DNA of 64,000 bases from Elgaria multicarinata webbii. Lineage: Eukaryota > Chordata > Lepidosauria > Squamata > Anguidae. Positions 10,906 to 21,634 of the stretch are shown here, piece after piece; the first letter of the stretch is position 1, and each line of letters opens with the position of its first letter. The stretch lies in NCBI RefSeq assembly GCF_023053635.1, contig NC_086185.1:6357001-6421000 (forward strand), read 5' to 3'. A program made the position numbers and the translations under genes. The notes below the pieces were generated by a model, which was not told where the DNA came from, did no database searches, and was given only the letters and a program-made list of their open reading frames with translations.

Positions 10906-11965
10906 GCTTTGCTGCCGTTTCAGCTAAGCTTTTAAAAAGAGAGCGCCATCGTTTCTTTTACTCAATCCAGGCATGGAGTCTTCAATTTTCTTAGAGAGGA
11001 ACGTGGGCTGACGATTCTGTAACAGGCTGATGGAAGTGAGGATTGCAGTCCAAGAATATAGTTTCGGCGTGCAGCATATGAATACAAGAGAATCTACTCT
11101 AGCACCACAAACTACGGCAAAACCATCCCTAAAGCCCAGTTTTGTTATCCCACCCATACGGCCCTTCAGTCTGCAGTTGTGCAACTCCACGGGATGCCTC
11201 TTTTCTTCTGGTTTGGCTCCTTGTGGTCCCCTGCCACAACCTTTCATCACAGGGATCCGTCACACCAGCATTTTATCGCCGCCTGGTTCGCCATTTTGCA
11301 GTGGTAGTCACATGACGTTGTGCTTCTCCTGTAGTCACCCTACCTCTTCCCCTACCTTTTTCGTGTTTTCCTAGAGCGGGGAAAGTCCAGTTTATTTTCT
11401 CCATGCGGGATTAAAGTCCCCTTCCGCCCCGTGTATTGCTGTCCTCGCGCTATGTCCTCTGGTGGAGGCGTGTGCTTTGAAGGGGGGTCTTGCTGATGAA
11501 AGAGGAGGGTGGCATGGTTCTCAGCTTCTAGCATGCCGTGTCAGATGAATGGGCTCGTGCTGACTCAGAAGGAGATTTCACAGGTACAGTTGCAATACCA
11601 CAAACATATGTGAGAGGGACCATTAGCTTCACTCGCTAATGAAACGGAGGTGGAAATCGCGGAGGCAAACCAGGAAAAAAAAGTAGGTGTGATGGAGCCC
11701 ACAAGTCCTCCAAAAGTTGAATATGCTGACTTTCAGTCAGGAAGAAAAGTAGGAAGTGTTATGGCTTCAGAAGATTTTTTTTCTGTATGCCGGGTACGTT
11801 GATTTAGGGTTGTTAAGAAGGCAAGCATGAGGCAAATAAAAAGTGTTATATAAGTGGTACAAATTATCTTTGTACACATTAGAAAAAGCACATCGACATC
11901 TGTAAATGGTGGGTGAATGTGGAGGAGGATGCACTGACGTTCGTCAATTTCTCTTCATCACAGCT
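10906..11965. other. Intergenic between VGLL1 and the opsin, no feature recognised
   Basis: Short open frames on both strands resemble nothing known. No RNA gene or classified repeat seen. Confidence 0.4.
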
Positions 11966-11969
11966 ACAA

Positions 11970-11975
11970 TTTATT
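11970..11975 (-). terminator. Candidate VGLL1 polyadenylation signal
   Basis: AATAAA on the minus strand, about 56 nt after the candidate VGLL1 stop at 12031. It is consistent with a short 3' UTR and indirectly supports the proposed last exon. AATAAA is common in this AT-rich DNA, so this is weak evidence alone. Confidence 0.35.
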
Positions 11976-12030
11976 TAAGCTTCAACAGGGAGTCCTCTTT
12001 GCAGAAATGGTGAGCAAAGGTGTCCATTTT

Positions 12031-14245
12031 CTAAAAGTACAAATCTCTTCTCCTGTCATTGGCAGCGATGCCTGGAAAACAAGAAAGATGATCAACTGTG
12101 AAACTGATGCTGTTAAAGAATGTTAGGGACAGAAGTCAAGAAATGGTTGATGGAACCTCCACCTTTTAGGCTTCTTATTATTATTATTATTAATAATAAT
12201 AAAAAATAAGAAAGCTTCTAATAATAATGAACTTAAAAACAGAAGACAAAGCCACCACAATAAGAGTGTGGTTTGTCTGCCTAGCTGGGTGGATCATCAG
12301 GGGTGTCCCTACCTCAACAGAGACAGCCTGGCCTCAGTGATCCATGCTCTGGTAAGAACATCAAAAGAGCCCTGCTGGATCAGACCAGGGTCCATCTAGT
12401 CCAACACTCTGTTCACCCAGTGGCCCACCAGCGTAACCCCCACATGCCACTGAGACTTCCCTCCAGCCACTAAGGACAGTAAGGAAGCCGTACTGGTAGC
12501 CCACTTTGTCTATCTGACCTTGTCTAGGCTCTAATCAGTCTCTGGTTCCACCCGGGGGAGCTATGCCTCCCTAACCCTAACCTGAAGCTTAACCCAAACC
12601 CTCAATTGCCACTGAAACACCCTTCCAGCCACTCAAAGTCAGTAGGGAAGCTGTCCTGGCAGCCCACTCACTCTGTCGGGACTGGGTAGGCTCTACCAAG
12701 GACCCAGTTTCTGCCCAGGGAGCCAATTCTCCCCAACCCTAACCCTAATCTGAAGCTTAACCCTAATCCTCACGTTGCCCCTCAAGGACAGTGAGGAAGC
12801 TGTCCTGGTAGCCTACTCAGTCTGTCTGGCCCAGCTAGGCTCTACCCAGGCCATTTTTCCACCACAAAGAACCATGCCTCACCAACCTTAACCCTAATCC
12901 TCCGCTGCAACTGAGACTTCTTTCCAGCCAGTGAAAGTCAGCAGGCAAGCCGTCCTGGTGGACCACTCGGTCTGTCAGTCTGGTGAAGTGGATAGAGTTG
13001 GACTGGGACCCAGAAGACCCAGGTTCTAGACCACCCCACCCTACTCTGCCACGAAGCTCATTGGGTGACTTTGACTCTCAGCCTAACTGACTTCACAGCG
13101 TTGTTGTGAAGATAAAATGGGGAGAAGGGGGGTCATGTAGAGGAAAAAAGGTGGGATATACATGTGATGATAAATTTATTTATTTATTTATTACATTTTT
13201 ATACCGCCCAATAGCCGAAGCTCTCTGGGCGGTTCACAAAATAAATAAATAAGGCAACCATGTAGGATGAAATGAAACATATTTCCCAGTGGCTGTGTAA
13301 CCTAGCTCCCAAACATTAATTCCCAGTCCAAACACTCCCAAACTTTAACTCCCAGTCCATTCAGTAGAGGCAACAAAAGGTTTTTTACATCATTCCTGGC
13401 TCTATCTATCAATACATACACCCACACTTTTCCATTTGAAAAAGATTGAAGGATCAAGAGTAAACTAGTATTTGCTTACCTCCCCTAGAAGTTAAACTCT
13501 GGCTTGTATTTGGTAACCTAGCAGAGCTGGTAAGACAAGCCGATCCAGAATCGGGAGTCTGCTGGATGGATGAGGGGCACCTTTCCTGCTGCAAGAGACC
13601 TAGCAGCGAACCGAATTTTCCATCCGCCCCGGATCCCTGCGCCATGTGCAGGTCAGGCATAGAGGGGGGATACCCTGAAGTCGCAGTCAAATTTGGATCA
13701 GCCCTCGAAGGCAAGTGCCACAGATCTGTGGCCGATGGAGGAATGCCCTGGAGGTCAGAAGGTTCATAGGGGTCAGCAGCTGTAGCAGCCGCATTCCCAT
13801 CGGAGCTGGATAGGTTTAAAGGGCAGGACGTGTGGTACGGCTTAGGCCAGGGAGGTGAGAAACTCCACTGTTGGGGAGACATGTGGTTTTCTGTTCATTA
13901 AAAAGAGAAGAGAAGAAACATTCTTGATTCATGTATTTGAGATCCCAATGGTAATGCACAGGTGCCTTGCAGTGATGGCTAAACTTACAGACCTCGTTCA
14001 CATTTAACAACAAAACAGCATACGGGTTGTTGCCTTACCCAAAGTTTACCCACAGTTTGTCTGTCAGACAATCGCACAAAAGGCAGGTTGGTGTTGGTGT
14101 TTTTCCCAATTCCTGGGTTGTTTGAGTCCCTCTTTTTCACCCTCTCTTTCCCTTTAGCCCAAATGTCTTTGCAGTGCTGTAGAACTGGCATGTAGAGTGT
14201 TCTAGACTTAGGAGATTCCCACATTCTTCTGCTCTTGAGGACAAG

Positions 14246-14291
<46 letters not shown>

Positions 14292-15165
14292 GTGGTTCTT
14301 GTTGTTGTTATTTACATTAATATATCACCCCATAGCCGAAGCTCTCTGGGCGGTTTACAAAGATTAAAAAGATTAGATAAAATATCTGAACATTAAAAAT
14401 CAATGTACAAAATTTAAAAACAAAAGCATAAAAACAGCTAACATTTAAAACAATTTTTAAACACTCAGCCAGGTCAAACCTCATTTTGGAGTCAGTTAAA
14501 ACTCAACATGTGCTGTTAAATGCCTGGGAGAAAAGGAAAGTCCGAAAAGATAACAATGTTGGCGCCAGGCGGGCCTCATCGGGGAGATCGTTCCATAATT
14601 GGGGGGCCACCACAGAAAAGGCCTTCTCCCTTGTTGCCGTCCTCTGAGCTTCCCTCGGAGTAGGGAACCCAGAGGAGGACTTTAGATGTTGAGCGTAGTG
14701 TTATTAAGGCACTCCACACACACTCAGAAGCATGGGTTTTTTTTGTGTGTGAATACTTCACATCCTCCCTAGATTGGCAACACCATTGAAAAGAGCCAAA
14801 CCACATTCCAGATTTAATCCCTGTCCTTGAGATGCCACCAAGCCACAGCACAATTGTGCCTGTGCAAGTTTCGCCCCAATCACAAGTTAGCTTATTACAT
14901 AAGTTGCTATGAAGCGAGTAATAAGCAACCCTAAACCACAGAGAAGAGGCTCACCGGTCTTTACAATCACATCCTCATTGCTGTTCTTCCTGCTCAGGTC
15001 CTGCGGGGTTTTGGCTGCACTCAAAGCTCTGGAGAAGTGTTCATCCACCACGCTGTTAATGTCACCTTGGAAGTAAGTAAAAACCACATATTGGGACCCC
15101 CATTCTGTTTTCACCGGCTGCTTGCTTTTGCCCAGCTGGGCAGAATTATTCTTCGTATCTTCCAT
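12031..15165 (-). CDS. VGLL1: VGLL1, vestigial-like TEAD cofactor (3 coding exons, last one a candidate)
   Basis: Transcription cofactor that binds TEAD factors through its Tondu motif. Exons: 14955-15165 (starts MEDTKNN, ends phase 1 at CCG|GTGAGC), 13480-13890 (acceptor AACAG, ends GGAG|GTAAGC, phase 1) and a candidate last exon 12031-12071 (acceptor TTTTCCAG, 13 residues, TAG). The sum is 663 nt, giving 220 residues against 258 in human. Exon 1 carries the Tondu motif at residues 26-52 (VVFTYFQGD, then VVDEHFSRAL). Exon 2 matches human VGLL1 in the order MSPxQW..SPPWPKP, LWH, GYP and LLxLLQQERC. The gene lies 6.5 kb downstream of HTATSF1 on the same strand, as in human. Upstream non-coding exons were not located. 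Exons 1 and 2 are firm; the last exon rests on splice sites, phase closure and a nearby AATAAA only, because its short tail does not resemble the human C-terminus. Confidence 0.88.
12356..12444 (-). mobile_element. CR1/L2-like LINE family B, 3'-terminal fragment
   Basis: AGAGCCCTGCTGGATCAGAC and GTCCATCTAGTCCAACACTC on the plus strand are the complement of the family B 3' end. It directly abuts the minisatellite at 12445. Confidence 0.65.
12445..12985. repeat. Minisatellite of ~165 bp units carrying telomere-like CCCTAA motifs
   Basis: About 3.5 tandem units start at about 12445, 12608, 12775 and 12906. Each has CCACTGAGACTTC..CCAGCCA, GGAAGC(C/T)GT, TAGGCTCTA and, between units, CCTAACCCTAACCTGAAGCT-like text. 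The third unit is shortened by some 35 bp. Confidence 0.75.
12986..13170 (+). mobile_element. tRNA-derived SINE type A
   Basis: AGGTTCTAGACC (B box), TTGGGTGACTTTGACTCTCA, GTTGTTGTGAAGATAAAATG and AAAAAAGGTGGGATATACAT match the better copy at 62505. Confidence 0.65.
13171..13256 (-). mobile_element. L2-type LINE 3' end
   Basis: TACCGCCCAATAGCCGAAGC then TCTCTGGGCGGTT after an ATTT array; complement of the L2-type 3' terminus seen whole at 15240-15660. Confidence 0.6.
14242..14700 (-). mobile_element. L2-type LINE 3' end with (ATT)n array
   Basis: ATT array at 14247-14290, then CATAGCCGAAGCTCTCTGGG. The minus strand ends with a decayed reverse transcriptase C-terminus (AFSVV..QLWNDLP type) near 14570-14690. 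It lies in VGLL1 intron 1. Confidence 0.6.
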
Positions 15166-15239
15166 CTATGTGCCTAAGAACAAAGGCAAAACAAAACAAC
15201 AAAGAGGATTTCTTATTTGTTTGCAAAATAGAAGAGAAA

Positions 15240-15663
15240 GTGTACCACATGTACCTGCCCGGACCCTAAGGTCATCCTCAGGGGTCCTTCTCCGTGAGCC
15301 CCTGCCAAAGGAAGTGAGGCAGGTGGCTACCAGGAGGAGGGCCTTCTCTGCTGTGGCATCCCGGCTGTGGAATGAGCTCCTTAAGGAGGTTCACTTGGCA
15401 CCTACATTATATGCTTTTAGACGCCAGGTGAAGACCTTTTTATTCTCCCAGCATTTTAACAGTCTATAAATAAATTTTAACTTGGTGTTTTAAATTTGTG
15501 ATTTTGCATTGCTACTGTTTTTATGTGGCTGAGCTTTTATATTGTATTTTATATTATGGTTTTATACTGTTGTTTTATACTTTGAATGTTTTTAATTTTT
15601 GTGAACCGCCCAGAGAGCTCCGGCTATTGGGCAGCATAGAAATGTAATAAATAAATAAATAAG
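15240..15663 (+). mobile_element. L2-type LINE 3' end
   Basis: Encodes TLRSSSGVLLREPLPKEVR then AFSAVASRLWNELLKEV and ends GTGAACCGCCCAGAGAGCTC, GGGCAGCATAGAAATG, (AATA)n. This is the C-terminal part of a non-LTR reverse transcriptase ORF plus its 3' UTR. It starts about 75 bp upstream of the VGLL1 ATG. Confidence 0.65.
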
Positions 15664-15706
15664 TGTTCTTACAGAACATGGAGTGGTGGGTACAATAAGG
15701 CCTCTC

Positions 15707-15736
15707 TGTGGTGGTGGTGGTGGTGGTGGTGGTGGG
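15707..15736. repeat. (TGG)n microsatellite
   Basis: About ten perfect GGT/TGG units. Confidence 0.9.
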
Positions 15737-15929
15737 CTTCCAGACAGGAGTCCCCCTAGCACTACCAATCCAAAGGCGGCCATTGCATCTTTTCCTCCTT
15801 AATTTTTTTTTTCCTGGGAAGAAGACAGAAACAGCACCCCAGCGGCCACCATGGTGGGATGGGGATTGCACCAGTGGCTCTAGCTACCCCTTAGCAAACT
15901 TGACCATAGAGATCGCCCAAGTGGGCTAG

Positions 15930-16940
15930 AGCATCTCTGCACTTCTGGCTGCTCTAGGCAGCCATCTCTATGGTTGTGGGAATTTACCCATGGGGAGCCC
16001 GACAGAAGACGTGGTAAGCCATCCCAGGGCCCCGTACCCACTCTGCATAGGTTGGGTAACAAGGGTGGGTAGCATACCTATCATGGGCAGAAAAACCTCC
16101 CACCACCACTATCACCATGACACACTAACTTCTTATGGGTCACTCTTGAACATGACCCACTATGGTTTAGCATGTTGTCTGAACCCAGCCTGTGTGAAAT
16201 TCAAAATGACAGCATGTAGTGCGTGCAACCCAGCAAGGGTGGTGGTGGTATTTCCAAGGCATGCATCAGTGCCAGTGGGTCGGTTCCTCTCCCCCATTTT
16301 AGCACACACACCAGAACATGTTTTGAACATTACTAAAAATTGCAGGCAATCAAGTCATGGCTCTCCCTGTGACACCCCATATCACATCTGGGCCAGCCCT
16401 GGGTCACTCATGAGCCACTGAGCCGGACACCCACCCACGAAAGACTCCATAAGCCTCCTGGTTTCGCTGCCACCTGCTCAGGAGTGCAGAAAATCACATG
16501 GAAGCTGTCAAATGCACAGTGCATGAAGGCTGGTATGCTCCGTTCAGCTTGGAGGGTTGCCGGCTGTGCAGGCCTCTGAGCAAAAGTAATCCAGCTCAGC
16601 CTTGTAGATTTGCAAGATATGACCACAACAGCGAAAGTGACTGCTTCCTCCAATTAAATTTTTAATTTCCTGATCATCAAGATAAAAATAGTGTTTTCAC
16701 AGAAGCCATTAAGATGGAGGCAGAGGGCGTTGCTAATATGCTTTTCCAGTGTCGGGGGGTAGCAGAACGCTTGAAAGTAAGAGTGGCGGCCTGCTAGATC
16801 TGACCAACGTCGGCTCAACTGGTCCACCATCTTGTTTCCCACAGTGGACCAGATGCCCTCTGGTTGATGAAAAGGGCACAAAGGCAAGAGGTTTTTCCTG
16901 CTCTTGCTCCACAACAGATGCATCTGAACATTTATTTTCA
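15930..16940. other. Intergenic or VGLL1 5' region, no feature recognised
   Basis: No gene or classified repeat. An upstream non-coding VGLL1 exon could lie here or further right but cannot be told from sequence. Confidence 0.35.
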
Positions 16941-17811
16941 TTGATTTAATAGATTTATATACCGCCTTCCATATTTAAAAGTACTCTGAGCACAGGGATC
17001 CTATCAAGCCACCATGACCAACAGCCGTCGACAGATACGTCCTCCATTAAATGTGTCTAAACATTGACGTTTCCCCTTGCCTCTGTCTCCAAAGATGCCT
17101 TACGAAGAGATCGTGGGACCAGGCTCACTTACCGTAATGTTTAGCTGCCTTGCAAAATATCCACCTCTGTACGGCTCATGCTGCAGCCGCCCCGCAGGTC
17201 TTCACCCCCCGCACCGACGCCAGACTTCTGCAGCGATCCCCAGGTGAAAGGAGGGCTGTGTGCGATCACACCAGTGGCTCGCCGTCCCTCTGACAGTGAG
17301 GGAACTAGGCGTATCCTTGAGGCTTGTTACCAGGAATGTGTGAAATGCACGCCGACAAGTCAACCAGGTTTGGAGGTTTCAGGAATGAGGAAAATGAAAG
17401 GGCTTGTTTGGTGTGTGTTTCTAACACAGCATTAAGCAATGCTGTGCACACAAGCCATGAGAGAGATGTCTGTTATTTAAGACCAGATCCTGGTATTGTC
17501 AGGTGTACACAACTATGGGCAAAAATGACCATTCCTCCCCACCCCACCCCCAGTACAAATTGAGCTGGGGAGAGATTGTGGCAAGGTGACCCCTTGCTTT
17601 TCCCTCCCAATGAGATCATTTTCTCTCTCCTGTTCTCCCTTCCTGACCTACACACAAGAGAACTGTTTCCCCTTCCTTCTCATCCCTCCTTTTCCACATG
17701 ACCTTTGTTTTATCCGCTTCTCATTCCCAACTATACGCAAGCTTTAAGTACAGGTGACATTTCTCCTTCCCTATCCTGGACGCTTCTTCTAAGCTGTTAT
17801 TTTCCTACAGC

Positions 17812-18146
17812 ATCAGACAAGCATTTTATTGCACACTGGTTACTGAGCACTCACGTATTTTCATAGGTCCCTCTCCCGGCGTCTAACCTTCCACACGCCT
17901 CCCGCCAGCCTTCTTCACACCACACAAAAAACACCCCAGTAAATCTGACTTATTTTTAAAGATGGAAGTTGCCGCTAACTCCTGCTCCGTGCAAGAGAAG
18001 CAGCACAATCAAAACAGCCCACTGAATGGGCTACATGCAGGTTGTTTTGATCCTCTTTCAAAAGAGGAAGTAATGAGGAACGAACACATGGGTGGAGAAA
18101 TGATGGTAAGCAAACACGATTCCCCTCCCCCCTGTGAGATGACACT
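17812..18146 (+). repeat. Repeat X, copy 3
   Basis: Near-complete copy from CATCAGACAAGCATTTTATT to GATGACACTCTTAAG, with TTTCAAAAGAGGAAGTAATGAG inside. Confidence 0.85.
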
Positions 18147-18149
18147 CTT

Positions 18150-19075
18150 AAGTTGGATTGTAAGCTTGTGTGCTTGTCCTTTTCTGTGTTGCCTATGTAA
18201 CTACGTACACCTCAAATGTGATATAAATACTACCACTTTCTTTGGGGCGGGGGCAGGGGAGAAGGAAAGTAATGTCCATGGCTCTTGATGGAATAAAGCA
18301 TTCCCTTATCCAGCAGAGTTGAAGCTGATCTTGCCTAGCTATCTGCTAGGGCTACAGAAAGGATGGAGTCTGAACGAAGGCTGACTTGAGAGAGTTACAT
18401 GCTTGTACGCTAGGTTTGATGTCTTTTACAGTCTACCAGGAAGATTAACTCCTTCCTGGTACTTCCAATGAGAACTTGCTGCTACATCTCTGCAAACAGA
18501 GGACGAGGAGGGGGAATAAATTACCCTGTCCTCAACAGAGGCTACCCAATGGTAGAACTTAAAATACTTACCTGGGAGTATTTTAATAGAAATTATTGCT
18601 GTGTCTTAGATCAGAAATCCCCAACACTTTGGGGTCAGTGGGCATGTTTGGGATTTTGAGTTCTGGCTTGCCCATTCCAAAAGAGGCTCCCGCAGTGAGC
18701 CCGGCTGGTGACAAAACCCTCAATTCCCATAAGGCAAACTGCTAAGATTAGAAGAAAAGCAACCTGCCCATGAGCGAAAGTACAAGGGAGAGGTGAGCTC
18801 AAAAACACACTTTTGAACTCAGCTAAAGATGCTGCCAGAGAGCAGAACTTCACTTTGCAGCAGGCCAGGCTCCCAGATTTTATTTTATTAAAAAAAACCC
18901 ATGAAGTTGTGGGTTGGAAAAAAGAAGTATCATAACTCCAGACTATTTCTATACCTTCTTACGTTTCTTGCTTAATATTTCTCTTCTGTTTTGTGTCCAA
19001 TTTAAGGGACAAATCATTTCCACTTTGAGATGTTAAATGGGGGCAAATGCTAAATTAACAACAGACTATTATAAC
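18150..19075. other. Intergenic, no feature recognised
   Basis: Nothing supported on either strand. Confidence 0.4.
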
Positions 19076-19078
19076 CAG

Positions 19079-19210
19079 CTTAGGGTGCAAGTCTAGACAT
19101 GTTTAGATGCAAAAAAAGCTCTATGGCTCCCAGCATTCCCCAGCCAGCTAGAGCATGCTGGGAGTTGTAGGTTTTTTTCTGTCTAAACATGCATAAAATT
19201 GCGCCCTTAG
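19079..19210. mobile_element. Foldback MITE (TCCCAGCATGCC family)
   Basis: Arms CTTAGGGTGCAA..AGACATGTTTAGA and TCTAAACATGCATAAAATTG..CGCCCTTA, with CTCCCAGCATTCCCCAGCCA and GCATGCTGGGAGTTGTAGG mirrored inside. Confidence 0.7.
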
Positions 19211-20721
19211 TCTGCAATCCTGGTAGGAAGGAAAAGGAAGCTTTGGTAACTCTAAGCCTTTTTCTAAGAGCAAACATTTCAGCTGAGAGTGCCGTCATGT
19301 GGAACTACCCAAAATCATAACCCACAATTATTTATGAGTGGGAACTTTCCTGATGCTCACAGATGCTTAGGTCAAAAAGTGCAAAAGCTACAGGAATTGG
19401 AGGTGATCATAAAAAACTATATTTCTTTCACGGGAAGACTGAACAGGTAAAATGAATTGTAGTTAGTTGTAGTAGTTGGCTGGGATAAAAATTAAATGTC
19501 TATCACAGTAAGTAAACTTCTGCCTATCTAGCAAGTATTAGAAGCCACATCTGAAATATTTAATCCAGCGTAAATTTGTGCTATGATGTTATAATACACA
19601 AAAATCCAAGTCACAGAAGTGGTATTCTCATAATGGGACAACCATTTAAATTCCAGAAATATTTTATTTAATGTTAACTATCACACTAGTTAGTTAATAA
19701 AATCTAGTGCAGCTAAACTTGCACCAAAAATATTTCAGTTCAAATAATCTCATTCACTGTCGCCATCTCATCCACAACGTTCGACAAAATAGCATGAGGA
19801 AATCCTGGCCTTTACACCCAAGCCCTGCCATGGTTTTGACTACACTTTCACTGGAGCTGCTGTGTGTGCAGGGAGAAACCCTTTATTAATTGCAATCTGG
19901 TTGTCTGGAGGAACAAATATCTCAAAATAACACTAATAATAGATTGCTCGGTGTTTACTCAAATTCTCAGTTTTCGGCTGTTGGCAGCAAGTAGTGTTCA
20001 AGCGTGATGCAAATAAGACCTTTTGAAAAATAATCTATTAACATAATCACAACTTCTAAATACAAACCAGGTATGCTAAATACTTACATTTAACGTACAA
20101 ACGAGTATTTTCACCGGTGCTGCATTTCTAGACTCCCGTGTGAGGGAATGCACAGAGTCTAGTGAGACGCAACAACATCTTTGTGAAATCAAGGGGCAAC
20201 TAGGATTACGCTCAAACCCTGTCCTCTCCGCAGCACACAAGGGGAGGAGAGGAGAAGCATTCATTTCTAGGTTGCTAACGTCTCCAGGAAACAGCAAACC
20301 ATGATTTGTGCAAACCTTAGTTCTCTCTCAAACCAGGATTAAACTGTAGTTTGGTATCCTGGTTTGAGGTCAGGCTAAGGTTTTCACTAACCATGGTTGC
20401 CCTGTTCACAAACTAGAAGTGGTGTGTGTGTGGGTTCCTACTCTCCTTCCCTCCCCTGCAAATGGGGAAGGGGAGGAGACTCACCGATTGCTCCTTCTTG
20501 TCCTGACACATGACACTTTTTCTCATTAAGTGTCAGTTCAGCCTCACTGAGAAACCTGGTTAAGGGCACTGGAAAATGTTTTCAGACACAACGTTTACAA
20601 AACTTTGAGTGCTTTTTTTAAAAACCAACATTTGCTAATTCCGAATGACTAATATCTGTAAAAATCTGTGTTGGTATTTAGAAATCTGGGCAACAATTCT
20701 GGGAATGAATCTCAAAACAAT

Positions 20722-20727
20722 TTTATT
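20722..20727 (-). terminator. Candidate HTATSF1 polyadenylation signal
   Basis: AATAAA on the minus strand (GGAATAAAATTG), about 0.9 kb past the HTATSF1 stop codon and followed by a T/G-rich stretch. It is the first AATAAA I noticed downstream of the stop. Use in vivo is an inference. Confidence 0.3.
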
Positions 20728-21634
20728 CCATAGTGTCTCCTGTGGTCATTCCAAGTATAAAAGAACAGGCTCCATATACTCATCGCCCCTGACAAACGCC
20801 TGAAACTTAACTATATTTGAATACAGTAATACCAGGGGGGAAATCACTTCCAACACACAAGCTTTCTACATATTTCCATGTAATCAAAAGGAAAATTTAA
20901 AAACAAAGATTAGTCTTTCTTATTTACATATTTTGCCCATTTGTCATCTAGCTCCCCTCAGCTTAGACTTACAAATGAATGGAGGGCTTGAGCTGTGAAG
21001 AACTTTCTTAAACCAAGACAGCACTCCCAGATCATTTCGTTGATCTTTCCTAATTACAGTGTGATGGCAATGCATTCAGAGTGCCAACGCTGCATCCTCC
21101 ATTATCTGTTATTAGTTATTTTAAAATATCAGGAAAACCAGCTGATCCAAGTACTTACTGGTGTGTCCAAGGATGGTAAAGATGTATACCATACAAGAAG
21201 AGTACCAGCAGGGCGGGGGGAGGAGGGGAATTAGAGCAAATACTGAAAACCAGCATTCATACCTCTATTTCTAAAGGCCGGTGTGTTGTTAATGGGAACT
21301 GTGAGTTTGTACCTATTACACCGATGGACTTTGAACAATGACAAGCAAGGTTACAACTTAAGACAGCCGGTCAGTTCAGTAGGGCTCTTGGCAACTTATG
21401 ACACATACACACACAGCATGAACAGCAGCCAGATATGAATATATTTTTGGGGAGAAGATCATTGTTAAATACTGCTTTTAACGTAATACCTCAAAAGCAC
21501 GTTGATGACATCCTAATAAGGAAATGCATATATATTCACTTGAATGCTGCCTGCAGTTGCTCCAAAGCACAGGATAACAGAGGTCTAAAGGTTACCCTAA
21601 ATGCATGCTTTTACAACAGACAAGAGAGTTAACG

